This document shows positions 34,947-43,492 of a stretch of DNA of 64,000 nucleotides, one piece after another. Position 1 is the stretch's first letter, and every line of letters starts with the position of its first letter. A program made the position numbers and the translations under genes. The notes beneath the pieces are model-generated. The model was not told the origin of the DNA. It saw nothing but the letters and a program-made list of their open reading frames with translations, and searched no databases. The DNA is from Rhodospirillales bacterium Ga0074136 (lineage in GTDB: Bacteria; Pseudomonadota; Alphaproteobacteria; Acetobacterales; Acetobacteraceae), in the NCBI GenBank assembly GCA_001464375.1, contig LNEW01000145.1, positions 124,001 through 188,000 of the forward strand, in the 5' to 3' direction.

Positions 34947-36127
34947 AGGGTCGCCTCCGTGCCGAGGACCAGGCTGCTGACAGGTGTCACCATCGGGCCG
35001 CCGAGGACCGCGACCACCTCCGCATCGGGCACCTGGTTGTTCGCGGTGCCACGAAGCTGCCGAACCGCCTCGTTCACCATCTCGAGGCCATGCATGTAGC
35101 ACTCGGCCAGGTTCCCGCCGCTGGTGTTCATCGGCATCCTCCCGGTCGGCGCCAGCAGATTCTCCAGCACGAGGAACTCGTTGGCCGTCGTCGGATCGAC
35201 GAAGCCGTGCTCGACCAGCGAAAGCAGCACACCGCCGGTGAAGTTCTCATAGGCCTGGACGACGTCCACATCATGCGGGCCGAGCTTCGCCATGGCCCAC
35301 ATGTTCCGCGCCACTGTCGGAAAATGCGCCGAGCCATAGTCCGGCGCATTGTGTACGGGCGCCGCGCTGCGGTGATGCCCGCCCTGCGCGGTGCCGAGAA
35401 GGTAGGTCGGCTTGTGCGGCAGGTCCTTCGCACGATCCGCCGGTACGACAATCACCGCGCCGGCACCGTCATTCTCCTGGCAGCAGTCGAACAGGCGGTG
35501 GAAGGGCTCCACGATCCAGCGCGATGCGTCATACTTCTCCTGCGTGAGCGGCCTTCCGTACATCACCGCGCGCGGGTTGTTCTGCGCGTGGTGATAGGAC
35601 GCCATGGCGATGCTGCGCAGCGCCTCGTGCCGGATGCCGTGTTCGGTCATGAAGCGCGTGATCTTCATGGCGAAGCGCTGCGCCGGCGACATCAGCCCAT
35701 AGGGGAACAGGAAGGCATCGTCGCCCACGGCCGCCGCGACCGCCGCGCCGCGCCCGTAGCGCGCGAACTGCCCCTGCGCGAGCGATCGGAAGGCGATCAC
35801 GCAATTCGCCATGCCGGAGTGCACGGCTGCCGCGGCGTTCGCCACTGAAGCCGCCACCCCGCCGCCGCCGCCGCCCCAATGCATGTTGGAGAAGCGCAGT
35901 TCCTTGATGCCGAGTGCAGCGGCAAGCCGAACGGCCTCCGACCGGTCATTGCCGTAGGAGGCGAAGCCATCGACCTCCTTCGGGTCGATGCCGGCATCGC
36001 GGCAGGCGGCGATGATCGCCTGCAAGGCCAGCTTGAACTCCGCATCAGGCGATTGCCCGTGCTTGTAGTAGGCGGTCTCGCCGATGCCGGCGATCGCCAC
36101 CTTGCCGCGCAATGTGCGCTCGCTCAT
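34943..36127 (-). CDS. Thiolase-like protein (Ltp2-type), catalytic Cys absent
   Basis: 394 residues, thiolase fold. The nucleophile loop reads HWGGGGGGVAA (83-93) with no Cys, and the usual GHP motif is MPMNTSGGNLAECYMHG, so Claisen thiolysis is not expected. VVQAYENFTGGVLLSLVEHG matches the Tyr-containing segment seen in the other copy (YDCFT). Together with the coupled DUF35 gene this resembles Ltp2-type retro-aldolases, which cleave a beta-hydroxyacyl-CoA with an alpha-branch to a ketone or aldehyde plus a shorter acyl-CoA. Assignment to that activity is inference from context and missing residues. Confidence 0.85.
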   Translation of the reverse strand: MSERTLRGKVAIAGIGETAYYKHGQSPDAEFKLALQAIIAACRDAGIDPKEVDGFASYGNDRSEAVRLAAALGIKELRFSNMHWGGGGGGVAASVANAAAAVHSGMANCVIAFRSLAQGQFARYGRGAAVAAAVGDDAFLFPYGLMSPAQRFAMKITRFMTEHGIRHEALRSIAMASYHHAQNNPRAVMYGRPLTQEKYDASRWIVEPFHRLFDCCQENDGAGAVIVVPADRAKDLPHKPTYLLGTAQGGHHRSAAPVHNAPDYGSAHFPTVARNMWAMAKLGPHDVDVVQAYENFTGGVLLSLVEHGFVDPTTANEFLVLENLLAPTGRMPMNTSGGNLAECYMHGLEMVNEAVRQLRGTANNQVPDAEVVAVLGGPMVTPVSSLVLGTEATL

Positions 36128-36152
36128 CCGCGCCGTGTCCTTCGCTGGTCCT

Positions 36153-37313
36153 TCATCGCGCAGCGTCCTGGAACAGGCGCCGGCCGATGATCTCCTTCAT
36201 CACTTCCGCAGCGCCACCGGCGATGCGCGTGACGCGCGCATCCGCCCAGGCGCGGGCGATCGGCGTCTCGGCCATGTAGCCGGTGCCGCCGAACAGCTGC
36301 AGGCAGCGATCCAGCACCTCGCATTGCAGGTCGGTGCAGAACAGCTTCGCCATGCCGGCCTCGACGGGATCGAGGGTGCCGTCCATCTGCAGCGCGATCA
36401 GGCCGTCGGTCATCGCGCGCGCCGCGGCGGTCTTGGCCGCGAGTTCCGCCAGCACGAAGCGGGTGTTCTGGAAGTCGGCGATCGTGCGGCCGAAGGCCTT
36501 GCGCTCTCGGGTATGGGCGATGGTCCAGCGGATGGCTTCCTCGGCCAGCATGGTGCCGCGGATGGCCTGGACCAGGCGCTCGCGCGCCAGGTTCGTCATC
36601 AGCATGCCGAAGCCCTGGCCTTCCGCGCCGAGGCGACAGGACATCGGCACGCGCACCTCGTCGAAGAACAGCTCCGAGGTGTCCTGCGCCTTCATGCCGA
36701 TCTTCGCGAGGTTGCGCCCGCGCCGGAAGCCGGGCGTCGTGGCCTCGACCACAATCAGGCTCATGCCATGCGCGCCTGCCGCCGCGTCCGTCTTGCAGGC
36801 GGTGATGACGATGTCCGCGTTCTGGCCATTCGAGATGTAGGTCTTCTGCCCGCGGATGACGTAGTGGTCGCCATCGGCCACCGCGCGCGTGTGGATGCCC
36901 TTGAGGTCGCTGCCGGCGTCCGGTTCCGTCATGGCGATCGCGCCGATCACCGAACCATCCACCATGCCCGGCAGCCACCGCTGCTTCTGCGCTTCGGAGC
37001 CGAACTTCGCGAGATAGGTCGCGACCATGTCCGAATGTACGACGAAGCCGGGGCCGGATAGGTTGGCGCGGGCCAGTTCCTCGGTGACCACGGTACAATG
37101 GCCGAAATCGCCGCCGGGTCCGCCATGGTCCGGCGAGACGTCGCAGCACAGCAAGCCGGCTTCGCCCGCCTTGCGCCAAGCCTCGCGCGGGACGATGCCG
37201 GCTTCCTCCCAAGCCGCGGTGTGCGGCACCAGTTCCGCTTCCACGAAGCGGCGCACGGAGGCGCGAAAAATCTCGTGCTCCTGCGCCAGCACCGTGCGTG
37301 GCCGGTTCAGCAT
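36153..37313 (-). CDS. Acyl-CoA dehydrogenase (long/branched-chain type)
   Basis: 386 residues. Blocks visible: AMTEPDAGSDLKGIHTRA, RGQKTYISNGQNAD, and the C-terminal QLFGGTGYMAETPIARAW with RIAGGAAEVMKEIIGR. The Gly-Gly in the last block, where short-chain types have a catalytic Glu, is like isovaleryl/long-chain dehydrogenases, in which the base lies on another helix. First gene of the minus-strand operon running to the acyl-CoA ligase. A second dehydrogenase is divergent at 37398. Confidence 0.92.
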   Translation of the reverse strand: MLNRPRTVLAQEHEIFRASVRRFVEAELVPHTAAWEEAGIVPREAWRKAGEAGLLCCDVSPDHGGPGGDFGHCTVVTEELARANLSGPGFVVHSDMVATYLAKFGSEAQKQRWLPGMVDGSVIGAIAMTEPDAGSDLKGIHTRAVADGDHYVIRGQKTYISNGQNADIVITACKTDAAAGAHGMSLIVVEATTPGFRRGRNLAKIGMKAQDTSELFFDEVRVPMSCRLGAEGQGFGMLMTNLARERLVQAIRGTMLAEEAIRWTIAHTRERKAFGRTIADFQNTRFVLAELAAKTAAARAMTDGLIALQMDGTLDPVEAGMAKLFCTDLQCEVLDRCLQLFGGTGYMAETPIARAWADARVTRIAGGAAEVMKEIIGRRLFQDAAR

Positions 37314-37397
37314 GCCGCTTCCTCAATCCTTCTTCGTTCTCTTGTCAAATGGTAAGCCTGCGTACGATCATCACGCAAGAAGCCGCGGAGATTGCGT
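37314..37397. promoter_or_regulatory. Divergent promoter region between two acyl-CoA dehydrogenases
   Basis: 84 bp that must serve both the leftward retro-aldol operon and the rightward CoA-transferase operon. On the plus strand TTGTCA (37342-37347) and TACGAT (37363-37368) are 15 bp apart, a weak promoter candidate. GCGGAG just before ATG 37398 is a possible ribosome site. No clear palindrome. A shared promoter region suggests the two operons are co-regulated, perhaps by the MarR-type gene at 40730. Confidence 0.35.
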
Positions 37398-38564
37398 ATG
37401 GATTTCGGCCTGTCGCCCGAACAGGATGCGATCATCGACGGCGTATCCGCCGTCTGCCGGCGCTTCGGCGACGATTACTGGCGATCCTGCGACGACGAGG
37501 CACGCTTCCCGCGGGCGTTCCACCAGGCCATGGCCGAGGGAGGCTGGCTCGGCATCACCATGCCGGAGGAGCATGGCGGCGCCGGCCTCGGGGTGACGGA
37601 AGCGGCGCTGATGATGCACACAGTCGCGCGCCATGGTGGCGCGATGGCGGCGGCGTCCTCAATCCACATCAACATGTTCGGCCCCCACCCGATCGTGGTG
37701 CACGGCACGCCGGAGCAGAAGGCGCGCTGGATCCCGCCGCTGATCGCCGGTACCGACCAGGCCTGCTTCGGTGTGACGGAACCCAATGCCGGGCTGGACA
37801 CCACCTCGATCACCACCTTCGCGGCGAAGGTGCCGGGCGGCTACCGCGTGAACGGGCGGAAGATGTGGACCTCGACAGGGCAGGTCGCGAACAAGATCCT
37901 GCTGCTGACCCGCACCACCAGGAAGGAGGATGTGCGCAAGCCGACCGAGGGCATCACGCTGTTCTACACCGCCATCGACCGCAGCAAGGTGGAGATCAAG
38001 CGCATTCCGAAGATGGGACGCGCGGCGGTCGATTCGAACATGACCTTCATCGACGACCTGTTCATCCCCGACGAGGATCGGATCGGCGAGGAAGGCCGCG
38101 GCTTCTCCTACATCCTCGATAGCCTGAACCCCGAGCGCGTTCTGGTCGCGGCGGAAGCCGTGGCCATCGGCCAGGACGCGCTGGAGCGCGCCGCGCGCTA
38201 TGGCCAGGACCGGACGGTCTTCGGCCGGCCGATCGGCCAGAACCAGGCGATCCAACATCCGCTGGCGGAATGCTGGACCGCGCTGGAAGCCGCCTGGCTG
38301 ATGACGCAGAAGGCGGCATGGCTCTACGACAACGGCAGGCCCTGCGGGGCGGAGGCGAATGCGGCGAAACTGCTCGGCGGCCGCGCGGGGCACAATGCCT
38401 GCCTCCAGGCCGTGCTGACTCATGGCGGCATGGGCTACGCCAAGGAATACGTGGTCGAGCGCCTGCTGCGGGAAGTTCTGATCTGCCGCATCGCGCCGGT
38501 CTCCGAACAGATGGTGCTGTCCTTCATCGCCGAGCGCGTGCTCGGCCAGCCGCGATCCTATTGA
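37398..38564 (+). CDS. Acyl-CoA dehydrogenase
   Basis: 388 residues. Landmarks: GVTEPNAGLDTTSITTFA, NGRKMWTSTGQVANK, a FIPDEDRIGEEGRGF hinge, and the C-terminal HGGMGYAKEYVVERLLRE. It shares the two-domain plan with the divergent copy but is clearly a different paralogue (end block RIAPVSEQMVLSFIAERVLG). ATG 37398 is chosen over TTG 37392. The next gene, a CoA-transferase, starts 2 nt after the stop, so acid activation and alpha-beta oxidation are coupled. Confidence 0.92.
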   Translation: MDFGLSPEQDAIIDGVSAVCRRFGDDYWRSCDDEARFPRAFHQAMAEGGWLGITMPEEHGGAGLGVTEAALMMHTVARHGGAMAAASSIHINMFGPHPIVVHGTPEQKARWIPPLIAGTDQACFGVTEPNAGLDTTSITTFAAKVPGGYRVNGRKMWTSTGQVANKILLLTRTTRKEDVRKPTEGITLFYTAIDRSKVEIKRIPKMGRAAVDSNMTFIDDLFIPDEDRIGEEGRGFSYILDSLNPERVLVAAEAVAIGQDALERAARYGQDRTVFGRPIGQNQAIQHPLAECWTALEAAWLMTQKAAWLYDNGRPCGAEANAAKLLGGRAGHNACLQAVLTHGGMGYAKEYVVERLLREVLICRIAPVSEQMVLSFIAERVLGQPRSY

Positions 38565-38566
38565 CG

Positions 38567-39757
38567 ATGACGCCGCTCGCCGGGGTCCGCGTGCTGGATT
38601 TCTCGAAAGTGCTGGCGGGGCCGCTTTGCGCGCAGTGGCTCGGCGACCTCGGCGCCGAGGTCACCAAGATCGAACCGCCCAGGGGCGGCGACGATACGCG
38701 CGGCTGGCCACCCTTCCGCGATGGCGTCGGCGCCGTCTTCCTGAGCGCCAACCGCAACAAGAAGTCACTGACGCTGGACCTCAAGACAGGGGCCGGGCGG
38801 GACGCAGCGCTGCGGATGGTCGCGCAGGCCGATGTGCTGGTCGAATCCTACGCGACCGGCGTGGCGGAACGCCTCGGCATCGGGGTGGACGCGATGCGGC
38901 TGTTGAACCCGCGCCTGGTCTATTGCTCCATCTCCGGCTTCGGTCGGACGGGGCCGTTGAAGGACGGGCTCGGCTACGATGTCATCCTGCAGGCCTTCAG
39001 CGGCATCATGGCGATGACCGGCGAACGCGGCGGCGGGCCGGCGCGCAGCCCCTTCTCGCCGATCGACCAGTCCACCGGCATGAACGCCTTCTCGGGCATC
39101 CTCGCAGCCCTGCTCGAACGCAACCGCACGGGGCAAGGCTGCCGGCTCGAAGTCTCGCTGTTCGAGACGGCGGCCGCCTTGCTCGGGTACAATTTCCAGA
39201 TCTTCTGGGAGAAGGGGTCCCTGCCGGAGAAATGCGGCTCCGGCCATGAGTCGCTCTGCCCCTACCAGGCCTTCGACGCATCCGACCGCCCTGTCCTGAT
39301 CGGCATCGCGAACGACAATCTGTGGCGGCGCTTCACCGCCGGGATCGGCCGGCCGGAACTCGGCGACGATCCGCGCTTTCGCACCAATGCCGACCGCGTG
39401 GCGCGTTTCGCCGAGACGGTTGCGCTGGTGCAGTCCACCGTCGCGACGCGCACCGCCGATTCATGGGTTGAGTTCTGCCTTCGCATCGGCGTCCCCTGCG
39501 CAGCGGTCAACAGCATCGCGGACATGCTCGCGCATCCGCATATGGCGGCGCGCGGCATGGTGATGGACTACGACCACCCCCGCCTTGGCCCGCTGAAGAC
39601 CATGGCGCAGCCCATCCAGTTCGACGGCAAGGCGCGACGCGTGGCCGCGCCGCCGCCCATGCTGGGCGAGCACACGGACCAGGTGTTGGCCGGCTACGGC
39701 TTCGTGTCCGAGGAGATCGCCGCCCTGCGTGCAGCCGGCGCGCTCGGCGCGTCATGA
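38567..39757 (+). CDS. CaiB/BaiF (class III) CoA-transferase
   Basis: 396 residues. LAGVRVLDFSKVLAGPLCAQ and EVTKIEPPRGGDDTRGW make the family N-terminus; LGYDVILQAFSGIMAMTG (about residue 140) contains the catalytic Asp. ATG 38567 starts 2 nt after the dehydrogenase stop; the longer in-frame extension upstream lies within that gene. Probably transfers CoA to the acid delivered with the help of the Bug protein encoded next. Confidence 0.93.
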   Translation: MTPLAGVRVLDFSKVLAGPLCAQWLGDLGAEVTKIEPPRGGDDTRGWPPFRDGVGAVFLSANRNKKSLTLDLKTGAGRDAALRMVAQADVLVESYATGVAERLGIGVDAMRLLNPRLVYCSISGFGRTGPLKDGLGYDVILQAFSGIMAMTGERGGGPARSPFSPIDQSTGMNAFSGILAALLERNRTGQGCRLEVSLFETAAALLGYNFQIFWEKGSLPEKCGSGHESLCPYQAFDASDRPVLIGIANDNLWRRFTAGIGRPELGDDPRFRTNADRVARFAETVALVQSTVATRTADSWVEFCLRIGVPCAAVNSIADMLAHPHMAARGMVMDYDHPRLGPLKTMAQPIQFDGKARRVAAPPPMLGEHTDQVLAGYGFVSEEIAALRAAGALGAS

Positions 39758-39770
39758 GGAGGATTCCGTG

Positions 39771-40733
39771 ATGATCGCACGCAGGCTGATCCTTGCCGCC
39801 CCCATCCTGCCGTTCGCTGCGCGCGCGCAGGTCAGCGATGGATTTCCGACACGACCATTGCGCGCCATCGTGCCCTTCCCGCCCGGCAGCGCGACGGACG
39901 GCATCGCGCGCTTCGTGGGGGAGCGCATCTCCCGCGGCCTCGGCCAGCCCGTCGTGGTGGAGAACGTCACCGGCGCCAACGGCGCCATCGCCGCGCGCCA
40001 AGCCGCGCGCGCCACGCCGGACGGGCATGTCTTCATCTTCGCCACCAATTCGACCCATGCGGCGGCGGTCCACCTCCTGCGGGAACCCGGCTACGACCCC
40101 GTACGCGACTTCGCTCCGGTGACGCTGACCTCGATCGCGCCGCTCGTGCTGATGGTCCGCGCCGATTTTCCGGCCCGCACCGTCGCGGAGTTCGTCACCG
40201 AGGCCAAGGCGCGTCCCGGTGCTCTGAACTACGGCACGGGCAACATTGGCAGCCTGGCAGCGGCGCAGCTCCTCATCAGCATCACCGGCATCAGCGCCGA
40301 GCGGATCTCCTATCGCGGTACGCCCGCGGCGGTGACGGACCTGCTGGCCGGGCGGGTGCACTTCATGGTCAGCGACCTCGCCTCGGCGGGCGAACATGTG
40401 CGGGCGGGCACGCTGCGTGCCCTCGGCGTCACGCCGGCGCAGCGCATCCCGATGTTGCCGGATGTGCCGACGCTGCGGGAGGCAGGTGTCGATGGCTACG
40501 ACTTCGCCTCCTGGGTCGCGGTGTTCCTGCCGGCGCGCAGCCCGGATGTCGCGGTGGCGCGGCTGAACCGCGAAATCCGCGCCGTGCTCGACAGCGAGGA
40601 GGGGCGGCGATTCTCCCTGAGCCTCGGCCTGGTGTCCGCCACCGGCACGCCGGAGGACCTGGTTCGCTTCCAGGCACGCGAGATCGAGCAATGGGGCCGG
40701 ATCGCGCAGGCCGCCAACCTGCCGCGCGAATGA
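39771..40733 (+). CDS. Bug-family (TctC-like) receptor
   Basis: 320 residues. Short signal IARRLILAAPILPFAARAQ; mature start GFPTRPLRAIVPFPPGSATD. Landmarks: GQPVVVENVTGANGAIAARQ, YDPVRDFAPVTLT, SYRGTPAAVTDLLAGRVHFM. AGGAGGA (39757-39763) is 7 nt from ATG 39771, which decides the start over the neighbouring GTG 39768. It overlaps the MarR gene by 4 nt, so receptor and regulator are co-translated. Confidence 0.92.
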   Translation: MIARRLILAAPILPFAARAQVSDGFPTRPLRAIVPFPPGSATDGIARFVGERISRGLGQPVVVENVTGANGAIAARQAARATPDGHVFIFATNSTHAAAVHLLREPGYDPVRDFAPVTLTSIAPLVLMVRADFPARTVAEFVTEAKARPGALNYGTGNIGSLAAAQLLISITGISAERISYRGTPAAVTDLLAGRVHFMVSDLASAGEHVRAGTLRALGVTPAQRIPMLPDVPTLREAGVDGYDFASWVAVFLPARSPDVAVARLNREIRAVLDSEEGRRFSLSLGLVSATGTPEDLVRFQAREIEQWGRIAQAANLPRE

Positions 40734-41224
40734 GCGCGACGACGCAGCGGCGCATCAAGGGCGCATCGCGCGGCAGCAGTGAATTCCGCATCGGCTTCCT
40801 GGTGCACGATGTCTCCCGCCTGCGGCAGGCCGTGTTCGACCAGGCGATGAAGCCGCATGGTGTCACGCATGCCCAGTGGTGGGCGCTGGCGCAGCTGACG
40901 CGCCACGACCCGGCAGGCGGGATGACTCAGGTGGAGCTTGCGCGCCTGCTGGGGCTTGGCAAGGCCGCCACCGGGGCGATGATCGTGCGTCTGGCGGCCG
41001 CGGGGCTGGTGTCGCGACGGGCGGATGCGTCGGATCGCCGCCTGAACCGGGTCTATGTCACGGCGCGCGGGCAGCGTGTGCTCGAACGCATGAACGCTCA
41101 ACGAGACTTTGCTCAAGGGCCTGGCGCGCGACGAGCTGGAGGCCGCCGACCGCGTCCTCACCACGCTCAGGAGCCGCCTCGGGGCGACACTGCGCGGGGC
41201 CATCGCGTAGTGCCGACCGCCTAG
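40730..41224 (+). CDS. MarR-family regulator with frameshifted C-terminus
   Basis: 164 residues as it stands. A MarR wHTH is clear: HDVSRLRQAVFDQAMKPHGV, THAQWWALAQL, MTQVELARLLGLGKAATGAMI and the wing SRRADASDRRLNRVYVTARG. After residue 123 (MNA, ending 41098) the frame becomes Arg/Pro-rich, whereas reading from 41100 with one base skipped gives NETLLKGLARDELEAADRV and a further helix, stopping at 41210. That is the expected C-terminal dimerisation helix. So either a 1-nt insertion (or 2-nt loss) has altered the protein or the sequence has an error. It probably controls the dehydrogenase/CoA-transferase operon it ends. Confidence 0.8.
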   Translation: MSATTQRRIKGASRGSSEFRIGFLVHDVSRLRQAVFDQAMKPHGVTHAQWWALAQLTRHDPAGGMTQVELARLLGLGKAATGAMIVRLAAAGLVSRRADASDRRLNRVYVTARGQRVLERMNAQRDFAQGPGARRAGGRRPRPHHAQEPPRGDTARGHRVVPTA

Positions 41225-42171
41225 GCGACAGCCTGTTCGAGCAGCGCGGGTGCGTCGCGCAGCGTCGCCCGGTATTCCTGGGCGAGACGAGCGACCAGTT
41301 CCGCCATGGCTGGTATGTCCTGGATCGCCCCCACACCCTGGCCTGCCGACCAGATGTTCTTCCAGGGACGCTTGTCGTGGTCGCCGACATGTTCCCCGGT
41401 GGCCTCCGGGAGCCTGTCAGGGTCGAGACCGGCAGCCGTGATGCTGGCGCGCAGGAAATTCGCGTGCACGCCGCTTATGGCCGGCGTGTAGACGATGTCG
41501 GCTGCCGTGGCGCGCACCACCATCTCCTTGTGTGCGTCCACCGCCATGCTCTCCCGCGCGGCAATGAAGCGCGTGCCCATGTACGCCATGTCGGCGCCCA
41601 GCATCAGCGCCGCCGCGACGTGCCGCCCGGTCGATATCGCACCGCCCATCAGCAGCGGGCCGTCGAACATGGCGCGCAGTTCCGGCAGCAGGGCGAAAGG
41701 GCTCAGCCGTCCCGCATGACCGCCGGCGCCGGCGCAGACCGCAATCAACCCGTCCACCCCGCCTTCGACGGCCTTTGCCGCATGGCGCAGGGTGGTGACG
41801 TCGTGGAACACAAGCCCGCCATAGGACTGAACGGCTGCGATCACCTCCGGCACAATGCCGAGCGAGGTGATCACCAGCGGCACCTTGTGGCGCACCGTCG
41901 CTGCCAGGTCCTCGCGCAGCCTTGCGTTCGACCGATGCACGATCAGGTTCACGCCGAAGGGCGCGGCCGCGGGTGCCGCGGCCAGGCGGTCCGCGATCTG
42001 CTCCAGCCAGGTGGCATAACCGTCTGTGCTGCGCTGGTTCAGTGCCGGGAACGTGCCGACCACGCCCGCACGACAGGCCTCCACCACATAGTCCGGGCCG
42101 GAGACGAGGAACTGCGGCGCGGCAACCACGGGCACCGACAGGCGCCCGCGAAAGATCGCGGGTATCGGCAT
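41221..42171 (-). CDS. Nitronate monooxygenase-like FMN enzyme
   Basis: 316 residues, TIM-barrel of the nitronate monooxygenase/2-nitropropane dioxygenase family. Landmarks: LSVPVVAAPQFLVSGP at the start, GVNLIVHRSNARLRED, VFHDVTTLRHAAKAVEGGVDG, VCAGAGGHAGRLS (phosphate/FMN loop) and ADMAYMGTRFIAARES. Many proteins with this label are enoyl reductases or detoxifying oxidases, so the substrate is open. ATG 42171; the upstream in-frame sequence belongs opposite another gene. It is convergent with the marR gene, overlapping its shifted stop by 4 nt. Confidence 0.87.
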   Translation of the reverse strand: MPIPAIFRGRLSVPVVAAPQFLVSGPDYVVEACRAGVVGTFPALNQRSTDGYATWLEQIADRLAAAPAAAPFGVNLIVHRSNARLREDLAATVRHKVPLVITSLGIVPEVIAAVQSYGGLVFHDVTTLRHAAKAVEGGVDGLIAVCAGAGGHAGRLSPFALLPELRAMFDGPLLMGGAISTGRHVAAALMLGADMAYMGTRFIAARESMAVDAHKEMVVRATAADIVYTPAISGVHANFLRASITAAGLDPDRLPEATGEHVGDHDKRPWKNIWSAGQGVGAIQDIPAMAELVARLAQEYRATLRDAPALLEQAVA

Positions 42172-42260
42172 GCGGGGTCTCCCTCCCTGGCGCGGAGCAG
42201 TCGATGGCGCGAGCAGAGCGTAGCGAAGGGCGCGACCGCGGTGGAGGTCGTGCCCGGCGG

Positions 42261-43367
42261 TCAGCGCAACACTGCGATCGCGTGGCGCTGTATCAGGTCG
42301 AAGTCGATCGCGGCGCCGAGGCCGGGTCCGTCCGGCGCACGGACCATGCCCTTCGCATCGATCTCGATCTCCTCCAGCAGCCCGTATTTCTGCGCCGCCT
42401 CGGGCAGCAGCACCTCGAAGAACTCGGTGTTCGGGATGCACATCGCCAGGTGCAGGTTCGCGAGGTTGTTCAGCGAATTGCCGGCGTGGTGAATCTCGAA
42501 GTTCATGCGGAAGGCCTGTGCGAGGTGCGCCGCCTTCAGGCAGGTGGTCAGCCCGCCCTTCACCGTGACATCGCCGCGCAAGTAGTCGGTCGCGTGGTTC
42601 ATCAGCCAGACCGGGTAGCTTTCGAGCCCCGTCATCGGATACTCGGTCGCCATGATCGGGATGCGCAGCGTCTGGCGCAGCTTGACGTAGTTGTAGACAT
42701 CCTGGTCGTGCAGCGGGTCTTCGTACCAGTAGAACCCCATCTCCTCGATGGCGCGGCCGACGCGCAGCGCGGTCGGGAAGTCGTAGCCCCAGGTGGAATC
42801 GAGCATGACGCGGTAGTCGTCGCCGACCGCGCGGCGCACCGCCTCGCAGGCCGCGATGTCGTCGTGCAGGCGCTGTGGCGGGTGGATCTTGTAGGCGGCC
42901 CAGCCGGCCTGCTGGATGCGCTGCGCTTCCTCGGCATAGGCGCTGGCGGATGGCAGCACGGCGGAGCTGGCATAGGCGGGGATCTCGTCGCGCACCTTGC
43001 CGATCAGCTTCCACACCGGCACGCCGAGCGCCTTGCCCGCCAGGTCCCACAGCGCGATGTCGACGGCGCCGATGGCGCGCGTCGTGGTCTGCCGCACGCG
43101 GCTCCAGAGGCGCTGGTTCAGCCTCTCGCGCGCGAAGGGGTCCTCGTTCAGGAGCATCGGCTTCAACGTGCGGATCAGCGAGGCCGCCTCGCTATCCGCA
43201 CCATTCGTCGCGCTGCCGAGGAAGGCGTGGCCGGTCACGCCCTCATCCGTCTCGATGGCGAGCAGGCCCATCGTGGTCTCGCCACCGCCGGCGGCGTGCG
43301 CGCCGTAGCTGATCCGCGGCAGGTTCTTCCAGGCGAAGAGAGTCAGCGTGACGTCGGTGATCTTCAT
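42261..43367 (-). CDS. Enolase-superfamily dehydratase/racemase (KxH type)
   Basis: 368 residues. Metal ligands are Asp190, Glu216 and Glu242; the C-terminal base is His293 or His294 (IHHAGNS) with Asp266. On the second barrel strand the usual KxK is Lys160-x-His162 (YKIHPP). That acid/base signature is less common than KxK and suggests a sugar-acid dehydratase or epimerase of uncertain specificity. ATG 43367 is chosen (MKITDVTLTL is a standard start). Divergent from a FadR-type regulator with 125 bp between that contain inverted repeats, so probably controlled by it. Confidence 0.88.
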   Translation of the reverse strand: MKITDVTLTLFAWKNLPRISYGAHAAGGGETTMGLLAIETDEGVTGHAFLGSATNGADSEAASLIRTLKPMLLNEDPFARERLNQRLWSRVRQTTTRAIGAVDIALWDLAGKALGVPVWKLIGKVRDEIPAYASSAVLPSASAYAEEAQRIQQAGWAAYKIHPPQRLHDDIAACEAVRRAVGDDYRVMLDSTWGYDFPTALRVGRAIEEMGFYWYEDPLHDQDVYNYVKLRQTLRIPIMATEYPMTGLESYPVWLMNHATDYLRGDVTVKGGLTTCLKAAHLAQAFRMNFEIHHAGNSLNNLANLHLAMCIPNTEFFEVLLPEAAQKYGLLEEIEIDAKGMVRAPDGPGLGAAIDFDLIQRHAIAVLR

Positions 43368-43448
43368 GGCGTCGCTCGACGGAATGTCATGGTGGCGCTT
43401 CCTCCCTGGTGGCGCGCAAGCCTGCCCGGGTGCTTGCGCGCCTGTCAA

Positions 43449-43477
43449 ATTGGCCCTACCAATCTGGCGGGACCAAT
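43449..43477. promoter_or_regulatory. Candidate FadR/FCD-type operator, two half-overlapping sites
   Basis: A perfect inverted repeat ATTGG-N5-CCAAT (43449-43463) is followed by TGG-N5-CCA (43465-43475), centre to centre 14 bp, with the direct repeat ACCAAT at 43458 and 43472. The site lies about 35 bp before the FadR-type start codon and between divergent genes. Short inverted repeats with a small spacer suit GntR/FadR dimers. Autoregulation plus control of the flanking dehydratase genes is likely. Confidence 0.55.
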
Positions 43478-43492
43478 TCGGAAAGCCAGTTA

